The translations under genes and the position numbers were made by a program. Shown piece after piece: positions 35,755 through 47,005 of a stretch of DNA of 64,000 nt. The notes beneath the pieces were generated by a model, which saw only the letters and a program-made list of their open reading frames with translations, ran no database searches and was not told where the DNA came from. The stretch is from the NCBI RefSeq assembly GCF_026914185.1, contig NC_070567.1:4366001-4430000 (forward strand). The letters are read 5' to 3'. This DNA is from Puccinia triticina. Taxonomy: Eukaryota; Basidiomycota; Pucciniomycetes; Pucciniales; Pucciniaceae. Position 1 is the first letter of the stretch. Each line of letters opens with the position of its first letter.

Positions 35755-36905
35755 CCCCCTGCTTCATACACCAGTTGTCCAGGAGGAATCCCTCCCGAGC
35801 GACGGCCCCATACAACAGTTGCCCGGGAGGGATCCCTCCTGGCCGACTGCTTCATACACCAGTCGTCCAGGAGGGATCCCTCCCGAAAGACGGCCCCACA
35901 CAACAGTTGCCCGGGAGGGATCCCTCCCGAACAACGGCACCGTACAACAGTTGCCCGGGAGGGATCCCTCCCGGGCAACTCTTGTATGTATCTGTTGTCC
36001 AGGAGGGATCCCTCCCAAACGACGGCCCCATACAACAGTCGCCCGGGAGGGATCCCTCCCGGACAACTGCTTCATACACCAGTTGTCCGGGAGGAATCCC
36101 TCCCGGACAACAGATACATACAAGAGTTGCCCGGGAGGGATCCCTCCTGGCCAACTCCTTTGTACAACAGCTGTCCAGAAGGGATCCCTCCCGGACAACG
36201 GCCCCATACAACAGTTGCCCAGGAGGGATCCCTCCCGGACGACTGCTTCATACACCAGCTGTCTGGGAGGAATCCCTCCTGGACGACAGATGCACACAAG
36301 AGTTGCCCGGGAGGGATCCCTCCTGGCCAACTGCTTTGTCAAACAGTGATTCAAGAGGGATCCCTCCCGGGAGACTCTTGCATGTATCTGTCAACCGGGA
36401 GGGATCCCTCCCGGGCAACTGCTGTATGGGGCCGTTGCTCGGGAGGGATCCCTCCCGGGCAGCAGGTGTATGAAGCAGTCGGCCAGGAGGGATCTCTCCC
36501 GGGAAACTCTTGTATGTATCTGTTGTCCGGGAGGGATCCTCCCAGACAACTGGTGTATGAAGCAGCCGTCCGGGAGGGATCCCTCCCAGGCGACTGTTGT
36601 ATGGGGCCGTTGTCCGGGAGGGATCCCTTCCGGACAGCTGTTGTACAAAGCAGTCGGCCAGGAGGGATCCCTCCTGGGCAACTCTTGTATGTATCTGTTG
36701 TCCGGGAGGGATTCCTCCCGGAAAACTGGTGTATGAAGCAGTCGTCTGGGAGAGATCCCTCCCGGGAGACTGCTGCATGGACGTTGTATGTATCTGTTGT
36801 CTGGGAGGGATTCCTCCCGGAAAACTGGTGTATGAAGCAGTTGTCCAGGAGGGATCCCTCCTGGGTGTATGTCGAGCTTAAGGCCTTGTGTGTTTGCTGG
36901 AGGGA
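35755..36905. repeat. subterminal palindromic array, blocks 2 and 3
   Basis: More than 20 copies of GGGAGGGATCCCTCCCGG. Linkers read in one orientation (CTTCATACACCAGTTGTCC) to about 36340 and in the opposite orientation (GGACAACTGGTGTATGAAG) afterwards, so the region is a large imperfect inverted repeat. The hAT element is inserted in its last unit at 36915. Confidence 0.85.
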
Positions 36906-37371
36906 TGCCTCCCAGCAACGGTGCAACAATTACATTACTTGTAATTGTAATTTTGTGTAACATCACCATCTTTGCCGCCATTACAGTGTACTTGTATTGT
37001 AATTATTTCTTGATACACTACACTGTGATGCCTAGGTATTGTATTGGCAGCCTGTTACAATACAGATACCCTGTAGACAATGTATCAAGTACGCCAATGC
37101 AATACAAACCAATTACCAATACATCTTGGTATGTACTCAATTCAGACCTGTGGCGCCGCCAATCATGACATAATCCACAAAGCCTTGCCCCTTAACTCCG
37201 GAATTGCTCTCTGTCTCAGCCTTCAAGTCCAACTCCTCCTGACCATCATCACTCCGATTCCTCCTGACCATCATCACTCCGATTCCTCCTGACCATCACC
37301 CCTCCAAACCCTTGCTTCTTGGCTGGCATCCTTTGCCCGCCAATTATTGATCCCCCCTGCATGAGAATGTG

Positions 37372-40300
37372 ATGGCTTCTTTGACTGACACACCCAACCC
37401 TTCTGGTACACTTCCCTCACAGTCGCAGAACCCAAAAATGGCCCCCAATGTTCCTTCGCGGCCTCAATCCCGGCAATCTAACCGTATCGTTACTCCAGTC
37501 AAAACACATGCCAATTATGTTCAAACTAGTCGTGATACTCGTCAATCTCTAACCCGCAACAACCAGTCTGAAACCTCCAACAATGAAGAATCTTCACATC
37601 AAGCCCCCAAAAAAAACCAATCAACCAGCAAAAAAAAGAGCCAGCCACGACTATCAAAATCTTCAAAGGCTGGTCCGAGTTCGACTTCAAAACAAAAGAG
37701 AACACCGGTCTTGAAGAAGAGGAAGCAAAACCTAGCAGCTGATGAGTCTGAAGATCACTCCGAATCTTCTGAGGATAAGGAGGACAACTGCGAATCAGAC
37801 TTAGATGAGGTGACTGCAGCCATGAATCTTCCCCAGGACTCGGATAATGAGAACGCGAAGATGAAGAAGAAAGTTAGAGGCCCTGCATCGACCCAGTACA
37901 ACGCAATTGAGTGGTATTTTGAACCTCCAGTTTATGGTGAAGGCGAAGTGAGTTGAATTTATTTGTGATATGTTGAGAATACCTTGATAATCTGAGCTTA
38001 TTATTGAAATTTTTCTCATTATAATCTTCAGACAACAGGACCAAAGCTATTCTATCGATGCAAATGGTGTACTAAATTATACAAAAGGGGGAAAGATACT
38101 TGCTCAAACCTTGTGAAGCATCGAGATGGAGACTCGGGGCGGATGCCTTGCAGAGGTAGGAAAGATGCGATCAATGACGGAGCGAACTTGCCGGTTACGG
38201 TGAAAGACAAGGAGGCTGCAAAGTTGAAAGCTGCTCCGGCGAGCAAGTTTCTACTTGGTGGCTTGTTTGACAACAGGAGCCTCAACCAACTTCTTGTCAT
38301 GTGGATCGTTCAGTCTGCTCTTCCTTGGACCCAAATCCAGGATTTTATGCTTGGAGTGGCTTTCAACTATGTTCGGCAGGGAATCAGGATCTATTCTCGC
38401 ACCTGGGCTGCAACCAAAGCTCATCGTCTGTACATCAGCTTGCAGGAGAAGGTTTTGAATACCCTGAGAGTCAGTCATTTCTTTGTTTTTTCTCTCTTAA
38501 ATTGCAATGACCAGAAGCTGACCTGATTTGTCAAAACTAGTTAAACAAATCTAAAATAACACTCATCCATGATGTATGGACAACAAAAGGTAATCACCAT
38601 GCGTTCATGGGGATAGCCGCGGCCTACATCTCCGACGACTGGATATTTAAGTTATGCCACTTGGGCATGAAGTATATTTTGTGGACTCACAAGGGCAAGT
38701 ACCTTGCAGTGCCCTTTGCAAACATCATTACCAAATCGTCCCTTCATGAAAAGATAAGTCTTTTTGATTGATTTTTCCATTACCACTTTCCTATCCGCAT
38801 GAATGTCTTCATAACTGATGAAAATAATCTAATACATTCTTGCTCAGACTACAGATTCTGGTTCAAATAACGGAACAATGACTTCTGAGGTTGACCGGCT
38901 AGTTGGGAAAAAAACTTGCTTCAATCTGAACCTTTCCCAAAATCACATCAAGTGTTTCTGCCACAAAGTCGCCTTAATTCTCAGCGCGGGCCTCAAGGAG
39001 ATCGAAATGGCTTCAGAAGGTTTGACTCGAGATAAAGAAAGCACTCTAGGCTTTGTACCCGAGCTTACATCAATATCAGAAGAATCCAAAGATCAAAATG
39101 ATTCAAGCAAGCAACCTGCAACATTTGAATCTGACGATGAGCTCATAGAATCTAGCAGCGATGAGTCTGAAATAGCACCCATTCACATAGAAGCAGAAAG
39201 CAACCCAGTGGCCAAACGTAAAAAACCAAACATGATCTCTTCAGTATTGAAAAAGGTGATTTTTTTTGTTATTGTCATGGTAATACTCCAACGCAAATGA
39301 GCTCTGAACTTGATTTTTTTTTTCTGTCACTAAAACATAGGTTGATTATGTGATTCAGCGAATCACTTCTTCAGCAGCTAGACGTTCTGAATTCAATATC
39401 TGGGCCGAGAAACTTGAATACAACGGTCCAAGCCTCATTGCTGGATACGGAATACGTTGGAATATCAAGTGGCAAAGCCGGGACCGCGCATATCAGGCTC
39501 AAACCATCATCAACAAACTCATTGAAAATGAAAAAGACCGCCAAGAACGTGATGGCGGGAAAAAATTCTACCAAGAGTATGTGATACGTTGGGGTGACTG
39601 GGAAATTGTGAAGAAGCTGAATGATATTCTTGGTGTAAGTTTGCCATCAACCCGGCTAATCTCAATGTTTCTTTGTTGATCAACTCAATTTTACTAGGAA
39701 TTCTACTTCATAACAAAGAAGATGGAGGGAGATTGTTCCTCTGCCTGTCTGATGATTGCCGAGTACCTGAACATAATCAACTTCCTCAGAGATCAAATTG
39801 AATTAACAACGGAAGTCGAATTCCGAACTATGATGCGTAAGATGATACTGAAGACTGAGACATATCTTGACGAGGCATTGGATTGCGATGCTATACTCCT
39901 TGCAACCATCTTAAACCCAGCATATCGTTTATCAATCTTCAAGGCCTGGTTCAAGGAACACCATACTTACACTGAATCATTACTTCAATCTGAATACTGT
40001 GAACAAAAGAAAGAACTAGATACAAATCAAAGCTCAAAAGATAAATCTCCGCCACTTGACCATCAACCATCATCAAAACATCATTGCCAGGTTCTTGATG
40101 ACTTTGACTTTTTCCCTGAAACAAACAAAGCCCCGATTGTCGAAGAACTTGTGGATTACATTGGAGGTAAATACAAGTTGCCTGCAGCAAAAGCAGACAA
40201 AGCCTTGAACTGGTGGCAGGTATGTTGTGCATTCTCTTTTTTATATCATTGACCTATAGAAATAATGCATTGAAGTGGTTTGAATTTCTTCCAGGACCAT

Positions 40301-40606
40301 GAGGCGGAGTTCCCAGTCTTGGCCACAATTGCCCGGGATTACTTGGCTTGTTGTGCAACCTTGGCAAGTGTGGAACGTTGTTTCTCTGCTGCGGCTGATG
40401 TGTGTGGACGTGATCGCGGCAGCTTATCCGCTAGAACAATCAAACGATGTGTTAGCTCAAATCAGTGGCTACGTCAAGGTTTCGAGGCCGATGGAGACTT
40501 TGAAGATGCCAAAGTCTTGGTTTCTCGAGCTCTTCAGTTCCAAGAAGAAAATAATAAGAAGCAGAGTTGTGAGAAAGATTCCAAGCCCACAGAAGCTGAG
40601 ACTTAG
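37372..40606 (+). CDS. hAT transposase, almost intact
   Basis: Cut-and-paste DNA transposase. Seven exons: 37372-37947, 38032-38469, 38541-38753, 38848-39255, 39341-39634, 39698-40219 and 40295-40606, all phase 0, 920 residues. The N-terminal 190 residues are basic and disordered. A BED-type zinc finger follows (C202, C205, H222), then the core with HDVWTTKG (probable catalytic Asp349), TTDSGSNNGTM, CFCHKVALI and LNPAYRL, and the C-terminal dimerisation domain (ALNWWQ...DHEAEFPVLA...ASVERCFSAAADV, about 812-900). Six introns are canonical at all sites except the donor after exon 3, which reads AAG/ATAAGT, apparently a G-to-A change of GTAAGT; reading through hits a TGA within six codons. So the gene is intact in coding sequence but may be mis-spliced. 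Confidence 0.85.
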
Positions 40607-40676
40607 ATCATCGGGTATCAGGAGTTTCTTTTCTTTGATTCTAATTAAAATGCATGTTTATCGCCCTCCCCTCAAT

Positions 40677-41421
40677 CAATCATGCAACTGTTATGTTACA
40701 TTAGCAAAAAATATCCTAACTTGGCGTTTTTTAGCGCCCTTAAGCTACCCTTTTTTCTATTGTCTTGTGTATTACAGCTACAGCTAATACAAATCTCAAA
40801 ATATATCTGTGTGTTTTAATCGCTAGAATTATCCTTTTTTAGCAGCTATTTGCTAGGCTTCAGCTTTTTCTAGCATTGCTAAGCTATTTTAGCGACTTAT
40901 TTAGCGGTAATTATTGCTAATTTATTCACTATGTTACAGGTAAATCTCATGTGATATAGGTCTTTAATGGGAATTGAACTCTTGACCTGGTGAGTACCTA
41001 TATCTATTCAAAAATGGGGGCTCATATCAAAGGTGACATGCGTGGTCAGTTGTGACAAAACTTGTCTGCCTGCTGTACACAATCTTGACTAGACTCTGCT
41101 CAGTTGCATGGGAATCTGGAGATGGGTAATAGTCCCACTCAGCTCGTCAGCTGGGTAAAATTGATTTTTGCACATTTAAATATTTCATTAGCGCATGAGG
41201 CAACTAGGGCGCTAAACTACAGCTAAGTTTAGCTTTAGCAATGTCAGGAAGCTAAACTGCATTGGGAATGAAAGCATTGTAGCAAGCGCCACAATAGGCT
41301 ACCTGCTAAGTGTAGTGCTGTTCAGCTAGCGCTAATGCTAACAGCTGGGATTATTAGCGGGGACCATTAAGCTAATTTATTAGCGCTGCTAATTACTTTT
41401 AGCGTAATAGTTGCACCGTTG
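40677..41421. mobile_element. nested hAT-like MITE in hAT 3' flank
   Basis: The right end TAATAGTTGCACCGTTG matches the complement of CAATCATGCAACTGTTA at the left (imperfect). The exact duplication CCTCAAT flanks it (40670-40676, 41422-41428). The interior is packed with GCTAA/TTAGC words. It begins 70 bases after the transposase stop codon. Confidence 0.65.
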
Positions 41422-41957
41422 CCTCAATCATCTCTTAACCCCCAATTCCCCTAACAGGCTAGGAGTATATTTGTAAACTTAAAAAAATGGTCTAAAATTA
41501 CCCCAGATACAGTGTTGGTATTGCATTGGGTACCCAATACAATACATCTGTAATCAAATATTTGTATCATGTAATTAATACTTTGTAACTGTATTGTATT
41601 GGACCACCAATACAATACAAGTGGTCTTAAATTACATGTAATGGCCAGAGATTAGAATAAAGTTACAGGCCAATAAATTACGTGTAACGTAATTGTTTCA
41701 CCGTTGCTCCCAGTTGACAAGGGCACTGGTAATGTATGTACTTAGGTGCCACTGCTGTGCCAGCTGAACATCTCCAAAGTTAGTGTGGCTAAGCAGAGTC
41801 TCAACATACTGCTTAGCCTGAACCGTTGAGTAAATTCCAAATATTCCAGGGTGCACCACCCTGGGATTCATTTTGTATGAAGCTTGTTCTAAGGGAGACT
41901 GAACTCAAGTATGCTGCATGTCAACTGACACCAGTTTCTTGAGTTTTTTTCATAGTG

Positions 41958-42051
41958 TAGGCTGAAACATCAGGAAGGCCCAAGCCTGTTGGGAGGGCAA
42001 GGGTTGGGTGAACCTTGGAGCTGGTGTCCAGGTGTCACGAGACCGGCTACA
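41958..42051 (-). repeat. Gypsy 3' LTR, 5' part
   Basis: Matches 46728-46822; the remainder of this LTR is at 33615-34072 beyond the CACTA element. Confidence 0.88.
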
Positions 42052-42070
42052 ACCATCCCCCCCCCCCCTT
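42052..42070 (-). promoter_or_regulatory. polypurine tract
   Basis: Minus strand: about 14 consecutive Gs then GATGGT immediately before the LTR start TGTAGCC. This is the plus-strand primer position of an LTR retroelement and fixes which LTR is the 3' one. Confidence 0.8.
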
Positions 42071-42316
42071 AAGGAGGGAATGTCCCATCCCCAGAAGGTG
42101 CCAAGGGTTTGGAAGAGTTGGAAGTTGCAAAGCGGCCGGTGATCTTGATCCGGGACTTTGGCAAGGGAAGTTTGGCAACCGATGTGGTTTTCTTGATAAG
42201 AGCCTTGGCAACACAAGCAGCCTTCTGCTTGTCTTTGAGGAGGATGGCTGGGGGTGTCGACCACATGTTTTTCGGAACAAGAGATTGCAGGGCTACCGGT
42301 TGGAGATCATTGCCGT

Positions 42317-43855
42317 TTACTGGTCAGGATTAGTCATTGCCGTTTTGATCTCATAGTATGTACACATTATTTTCAAGAATTTTTTTAATCTCAAAAGGTC
42401 CAAACCAACACGCTTGTCCTTTAGTGCGGGGGACTTGTTGCGCAACTTAACAGCTTGTCCAACCACAAACGAGTCAAAATCCCTGGCGAACCAATTATTG
42501 CCATCAAAGGCAACCTTGTTTTTTTCAGCTCGGACGGCAGTTTGTCCCAAATCTAAGGCAAATTTTATTGATCTTGCCAATGCAAGCACAAAGCTCCTCT
42601 CCAGGGAGAGCCGGATCAGATGCTGTTGCTGGAATGGGGTCACAGGCGAGTCACGGTTTAACTCCATATGTGAGTTCTAAAGGGGAAAACCCGCTGCTAT
42701 CGCTCACATGGATGCGGGTGGAAAATAAAGCCGCCAGTAAAAATTCCTCCCATCTGGAGGGATCAGCGGTCTTTTTCAGTCGGAACAGAGCGGCCTCCAG
42801 GATGCCGTTGTAACGCTCGCACTTGCCATCTGTTTGGGGGTGATAGCCTTTGAGGAAGCTGGACAGGCCTTTAGCCAAAAAATTTGCTCCTCTGTCAGTT
42901 AGAAACTCCCGTGGCAAGCCAAATGGGGTGATGATGTGATTGAGCAGTGCCTCTGCAATGGCCGTTGCTGTGGCTTCCTTCATGGGGATAGCAATTGGCC
43001 AAGAATTACAATGGTCTATGATGGTTAGGATCCAAGTGTACTTATTAGTATAGCTCTCCGGCATGGAGAAAAATTTGGCAGCCCAACGCTCAAAAGGGCC
43101 AACTGCCGGGAGGGGAACCTGTGGTCTGGTCTCCTGGTATTCATGCGCTCGTTTGTGTATTTGGCAAGACAAGCACATACAAATATAGTTTTTGACATCC
43201 TCGTATTGTTGGGGCCACCAGCCGCGCCCACGGAGGAGCTGCAGGGTACAATCCCTGCCACAATGGCCCATATCATTGTGCAGATGGGTAAGAAGGGCAA
43301 AACGGTGAGGAAAAGCAATGAGCGGTGATTGTTCCTTCAGCCCTGGCCGGCCAAGATACATCAGGGTCTCGGCTATGGGATTGTATTTGAAAAGCTTGGC
43401 AGAATCTTCTGCCCGTTTAATCAGACCTTCCGGGACATTGTCCGGCACGGATTGGCCATCCTTTAAGTAGGGAATAATCAAGGGCCAGTCAGTTTCATGG
43501 AAGCTGTCACCTATCTCATCAATCAAAGCTAAGTCTGCGCGGCGCAATAAGGCATCTGGCACGTCATTTTTGCAACCCTTTTTGTATTTAACCTTTATAT
43601 CAATTTCGGAGAACTCGTCTATCCAACGGACAAGACAAGGTGTCAGCAGTTTTTGGGTTGCTAGGTATTGGAGAGAGGCATGATCAGTGTGCACCACGGT
43701 TGTGGCGACAGCCCCTTTGAGATGAATCTTCCACTTCCTCCAAGCGTGGAGGATGGCCAACAATTCTTGTTCCTGCACTGGATAGCTGCGCTGTGCAGAA
43801 TTTAGTTTACAAGACTCAACATTGGTGGAAGAGACTGCTGTCCACCAACTACTCT
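42317..43855 (-). pseudogene. Gypsy RNase H-integrase remnant
   Basis: Reads RNase H tail (SYPVQEQELLAILHAWRKWK, VVHTDHASLQYL), the integrase zinc finger (HLHNDMGHCGRDCT...CLSCQIHK) and the catalytic core (TIIDHCNSWPIAIP, LTDRGANF, KCERYNGILE). The first catalytic acidic position appears to be lysine (WAAKFFSMP). The frame runs 43778-42651, then shifts to another frame (NRDSPVTPFQ..., to 42317), with further drift at the C-terminus. Reverse transcriptase and protease, expected upstream, are missing: RNase H follows about 60 bases after the gag zinc knuckle. Non-functional. Confidence 0.8.
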
Positions 43856-43859
43856 TTTA

Positions 43860-45003
43860 AAGGTTTTTTACCTTTGTCCTCATAGGCCTTTTGCTTCTTG
43901 GTCTTGGGTTCGGGGCATTTGGACGAGACATGGCCCTCGGCCCCGCAGTTGTAGCAGGTGACCCCAGACTTCTTTTGGGGTTTGGATTCGGTGCCCTCCG
44001 AGCCTCATTTGTTGGAACCGGAGCCGGAGGCGGAGGCGTTGGAGGCGGTCGCTTGAAGGGCCTGACCTTTTCAATACAATCGGTCTTCATCCAAAGCCGC
44101 CACCACGATTTGGGCAAACATCATTGGGGTGCCGCGTTGCTCTTCGGTGTTCATCAAGGTGACCATCTCGCGGTTGAGGGCCTTATTCAGTCGGCTCACA
44201 AAGCCCGTTGCTCCATGGTAGGGGAAGTTGTAGTTCTTCGCCCGTGACTGCCATTTGCAGAATTGATTGTAGAACCACTGACAGGATTCATTGGGGAGCT
44301 GGGCAAGGGCGTCGTATTCTTCGTCAATGACTTGCTGTGAGACAGAGATTGGGTTGAGTCCAATTAACCAGTTGGTGAAACTGGTCCAGTCCTCCGGGGC
44401 GGTCTCCAGGGCAATGGAGTCCTCATAGTCGGCATAAGCTTTGCCTTGGAGAAGTCAAATGCCTGCCAGGTGCCAGACATCTGGATGGGCCTGGCGGCTT
44501 TTCAAGTTGATTGTTAGAGTGTTCAACCAGCGGCGGACATCAACACCCAGGGAGCCCTCATAATAGGGGCAGTTCTTGTAGTTCCAGCCTTGGAAAACAT
44601 TGCCGAGGTTGGTATTGAGGTGGTCTGACATGACCGCCGAGTGATAGCGCTTGACGTATGCCGGAGTCTGATCCACTTCCATCGGATCAGCTTTCACCTT
44701 CAGCTTGCGGATCTGCTTGGTAGCAGCCGCTGTTGCCGCATCTTGGGCCTTGTTCCCCGGAAAAGCTCCTGGAGGCAGGCCATCGTTTTGTTGGGCTCCC
44801 GGAGCGTTGGGCAAGGGGGGCTCCTTCTTGTCGTCATCAGACTCGTTGTCCGGAGCAGTCTTCCAGAAAGCCGGGTGCGCCAACACAAACAGATGTTGGT
44901 CGACCGTCATCCCCTCAATTTCAGCAGGGGTATACATTGCCCCATCGGCAGGGAGGGCCGGAGCTTGGTCCATGTTGCCCTTGCAGGTGGGAGTGGAGTG
45001 TTG
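43860..45003 (-). pseudogene. Gypsy gag remnant with zinc knuckle
   Basis: The gag frame starts near 45011 (MPLQHSTPTCKGNMD) or 44973 (MDQAPALPADG) and contains YTPAEIEGMTVDQHLF, PDVWHLAGI, WFYNQFCKWQSRAK and ALNREMVTLMNTEE. A TGA at about 44457-44455 (after WHLAGI) and more stops near 44070 and 44010 break it. A CCHC zinc knuckle (CYNCGAEGHVSSKC, about 43950-43907) survives in a shifted frame. A probable leader intron ends just before the first ATG (GGCAAAACAG). Confidence 0.7.
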
Positions 45004-45250
45004 GAGAGGCATCTGTTTTGCCAACAACAACAAAAAACAAAGGGATACCACAATTAGTGTCCCGAAAAAAGCAGCTTGCAGGCAGTCTATTGCCACAAAG
45101 ATCCTGGGGCACACTGATAGATCAGGTGGCCCCATCATAAAATGCACAACTTGGGCACACAAGTCCCGCACCCAGAGGTGCGTCCAAAGACAGTCAGATG
45201 GACTTTTACCAAAATACCCAAAAACCAAGAACAGGACTTACGTTGACTAG

Positions 45251-45870
45251 TTGGCAATGTGGAACTCCTAAAAGATCAGGAAAGAGCTGTGAGGGGAAAT
45301 AGTCAACTACACTACTAATAATGTAGAAGAGGCTACAGGTGCTGGTGAGGCTGCCCTCTAGACTAATGCTGATGGGGAGAGGGTTACACTAAGAAAAAGA
45401 AAAAGGTGTAGCTGATGATTCTCTTTGACTTAGATGGCTTTAACACTAATGGGTTTGAGGTGTAATATCAATCCTACTGAGTGAGAGAGGAGAAGTGAGA
45501 AGGGGAAAAGCAGAAGCTCTTGGGGAGTCACTCTGAGATGTGTAATGAGATATATGCTGGGGGATATATTTCTGAGGGGTGAAATGTTATCTAAGTGAGG
45601 TGTGTAAAGGTACTACAGAGTGTATGTGGGGGGAAGGTGCATACAAAGAGTAGTGGGTGAAAGTGCATGATGGGGATACAACATCTAGAGGGGTGTTTAT
45701 ATATGTGAGAAGTACTACAGGGGGTGATACATGATGAGCACATAGTAACAATATCTGAAGATGAGCAGTAATGATGAAGGTGCAATGACCAAGGAGTGTA
45801 CAACTATGTAGAAGATGGAATAATGATGAGCATTTGATAATAACTACAAGAGCTACAAAGGAATGTACTG
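45251..45870 (-). repeat. Gypsy LTR/leader segment, uninterrupted copy
   Basis: Inverted relative of 1600-3155, ending GGAGTTCCACA at 45251. It lies between the 5' LTR and gag, either as leader sequence or as a solo LTR; no flanking duplication was found. It preserves the empty site of the Harbinger-like insertion. 45871-46273 is unassigned leader. Confidence 0.65.
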
Positions 45871-46273
45871 CTGATTCATATGAAGGGAAAAATGAGTAAT
45901 AGAGTTATGTAAGATCTGCAGTCCTATGTAGCTATGAGACTAATGAATGATGTATGTAATAATGCTAAGGATATGTATGAAGAAAATACCTGCCAAAACT
46001 ATACATGCCAATAACTTCTGATCCATTTGGAAATCCTAGGTGAAATGAGTGGGTGACTAGGGGTAAAATGGGGTGTAGAATCTGAATATGAAGTAATAAT
46101 GAAGTATTTATGAAGGGTTTAGGTGATATGAGGGTGATAGTATGAACAGGAACAGGATTACCACAGTAAATTCGGGGAAAAAGATTGAGAAGTCACTAAG
46201 AGCAGTCAAGTAAGGTTGAGGTGGTTGGTCAAAGGGAATATGGGTAAAAAAAAGAAAGCAAGCTCACTACCAC

Positions 46274-46822
46274 TATAGCGGGGTGGGCTATAGACCACGA
46301 GAGACAGGGGTGCAGCTGTGACAGCTGGGTGAATGGCACGTGAAATGAAGGTGAAAGCTCAAAAGGGTACGTATGTAATCTGTACTATGTAGATGAGTGC
46401 AGAAAGGGAAAACAACGGGCCTGCAGGGTCTAATTATACCATGCGGCTGAGAGAAGGGAACAACTGTAAAGAAGGTGCTCCCTCAGGGAGAGCCCTGAGG
46501 GGCTCAAGGTGTAAAATGAATATGAGGGAGTAACCGGCGTGGTAGTGAAGGTGCACGCGCCGGTACAACAAGCAAAACGGGCCTAAAGCCCAAACAGAGA
46601 AACATCAAGGGGAAATAGAAGGAAACCATGTGGCGCCCTTGTTGTCTTGAGGCAGAGGTGCATGTGTTGTGAAGGTACCCAAGCCCGGTGCAAGGGTGAG
46701 GGTCCAGATCAAAGCATTGCAGAGCCAATAGGCTGAAACATCAGGAAGGCCCAAGCCTGTTGGGAGGGCAAGGGTCAGGTGAACCTTGGAGCCGGTGTCC
46801 AGGTGTCACAAGCCCGGCTACA
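46274..46822 (-). repeat. Gypsy 5' LTR
   Basis: 549 bases from TGTAGCC (46822) to GCTATA (46274). It retains the uninterrupted CACTA target, CAATAGGCTG. It is visibly diverged from the 3' LTR, so the insertion is older than the Copia at 17721. Confidence 0.88.
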
Positions 46823-47005
46823 ATGCACTGCCCCTCCTTCCATGATCAGCGGCAGAGTTGAACTCAGGTTCCCTGAACACATTCCAAGGTGATCACTCAT
46901 TAGCATCAGTTGCAGGTATTGGTCAGATCCAAATAGCGGGCATTTGTCAGTGTGGGGGACTAAGAAATTATCCAGTGCTTCTATTGAGGACTGCAGGTGC
47001 TCCAT
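46823..47005 (-). pseudogene. 5' part of an ORF split by the Gypsy element
   Basis: 61 codons from ATG 47005 (MEHLQSSIEALDNFLVP...) to CAT at 46825-46823, which continues in frame at 33610. The sequence further upstream is cut off by the foldback element at 47057. No recognised family. Confidence 0.5.

Larger units (their letters stand above)
36916..41706 (+). mobile_element. hAT-superfamily element with transposase gene
   Basis: Ends CAACGGTGCAACAATTAC and GTAATTGTTTCACCGTTG. The flanks CTCCCAG (36909-36915, 41707-41713) are an exact 7-base duplication. Subterminal parts are rich in ATTACA/TGTAAT and CCAATACAATAC words on both sides. It contains the transposase gene 37372-40606 and a nested element 40677-41421. 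It sits within the CACTA array. Confidence 0.88.
34073..41957. mobile_element. CACTA (EnSpm) element, non-autonomous, with nested hAT
   Basis: Ends CACTATGAAAAAAACTTGAG and the complement at 41957. Related terminal regions extend imperfectly for about 200 bases (34073-34290, 41745-41957) and include GTCAGTTGACATGC. The 3-base duplication TAG (34070-34072, 41958-41960) and CACTA ends define the superfamily. The other LTR copy (46274-46822) has the intact site CAATAGGCTG, proving insertion. Without the nested hAT the element is about 3.1 kb, almost all repeat arrays, with no transposase. Confidence 0.9.
33615..46822 (-). mobile_element. defective Ty3/Gypsy element hosting nested transposons
   Basis: Minus-strand element with 5' LTR 46274-46822 and 3' LTR 42051-41958 plus 34072-33615. 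LTRs begin TGTAGCC and end GCTATA on the minus strand. The 4-base duplication ATGC (33611-33614 and 46823-46826) flanks it, and the split host ORF rejoins in frame, confirming both ends. A primer-site candidate GTGGTAGTGAGCTTGC follows the 5' LTR and a G-rich polypurine tract precedes the 3' LTR. Gag, RNase H and integrase remain; protease and reverse transcriptase are deleted. A CACTA element splits the 3' LTR. Confidence 0.88.

Noticed and set aside
34497..36981. Many long open frames on both strands, up to 421 codons, with PGRDPS/GGIPPGQ repeats
   Set aside because: They exist in several frames at once because the array unit lacks stops; they are translations of the palindromic minisatellite, not a protein family.
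40960..41000. B-box-like GAGTTCAATTCCC on the minus strand
   Set aside because: No acceptor stem or A box at the right spacing; lies inside a MITE.
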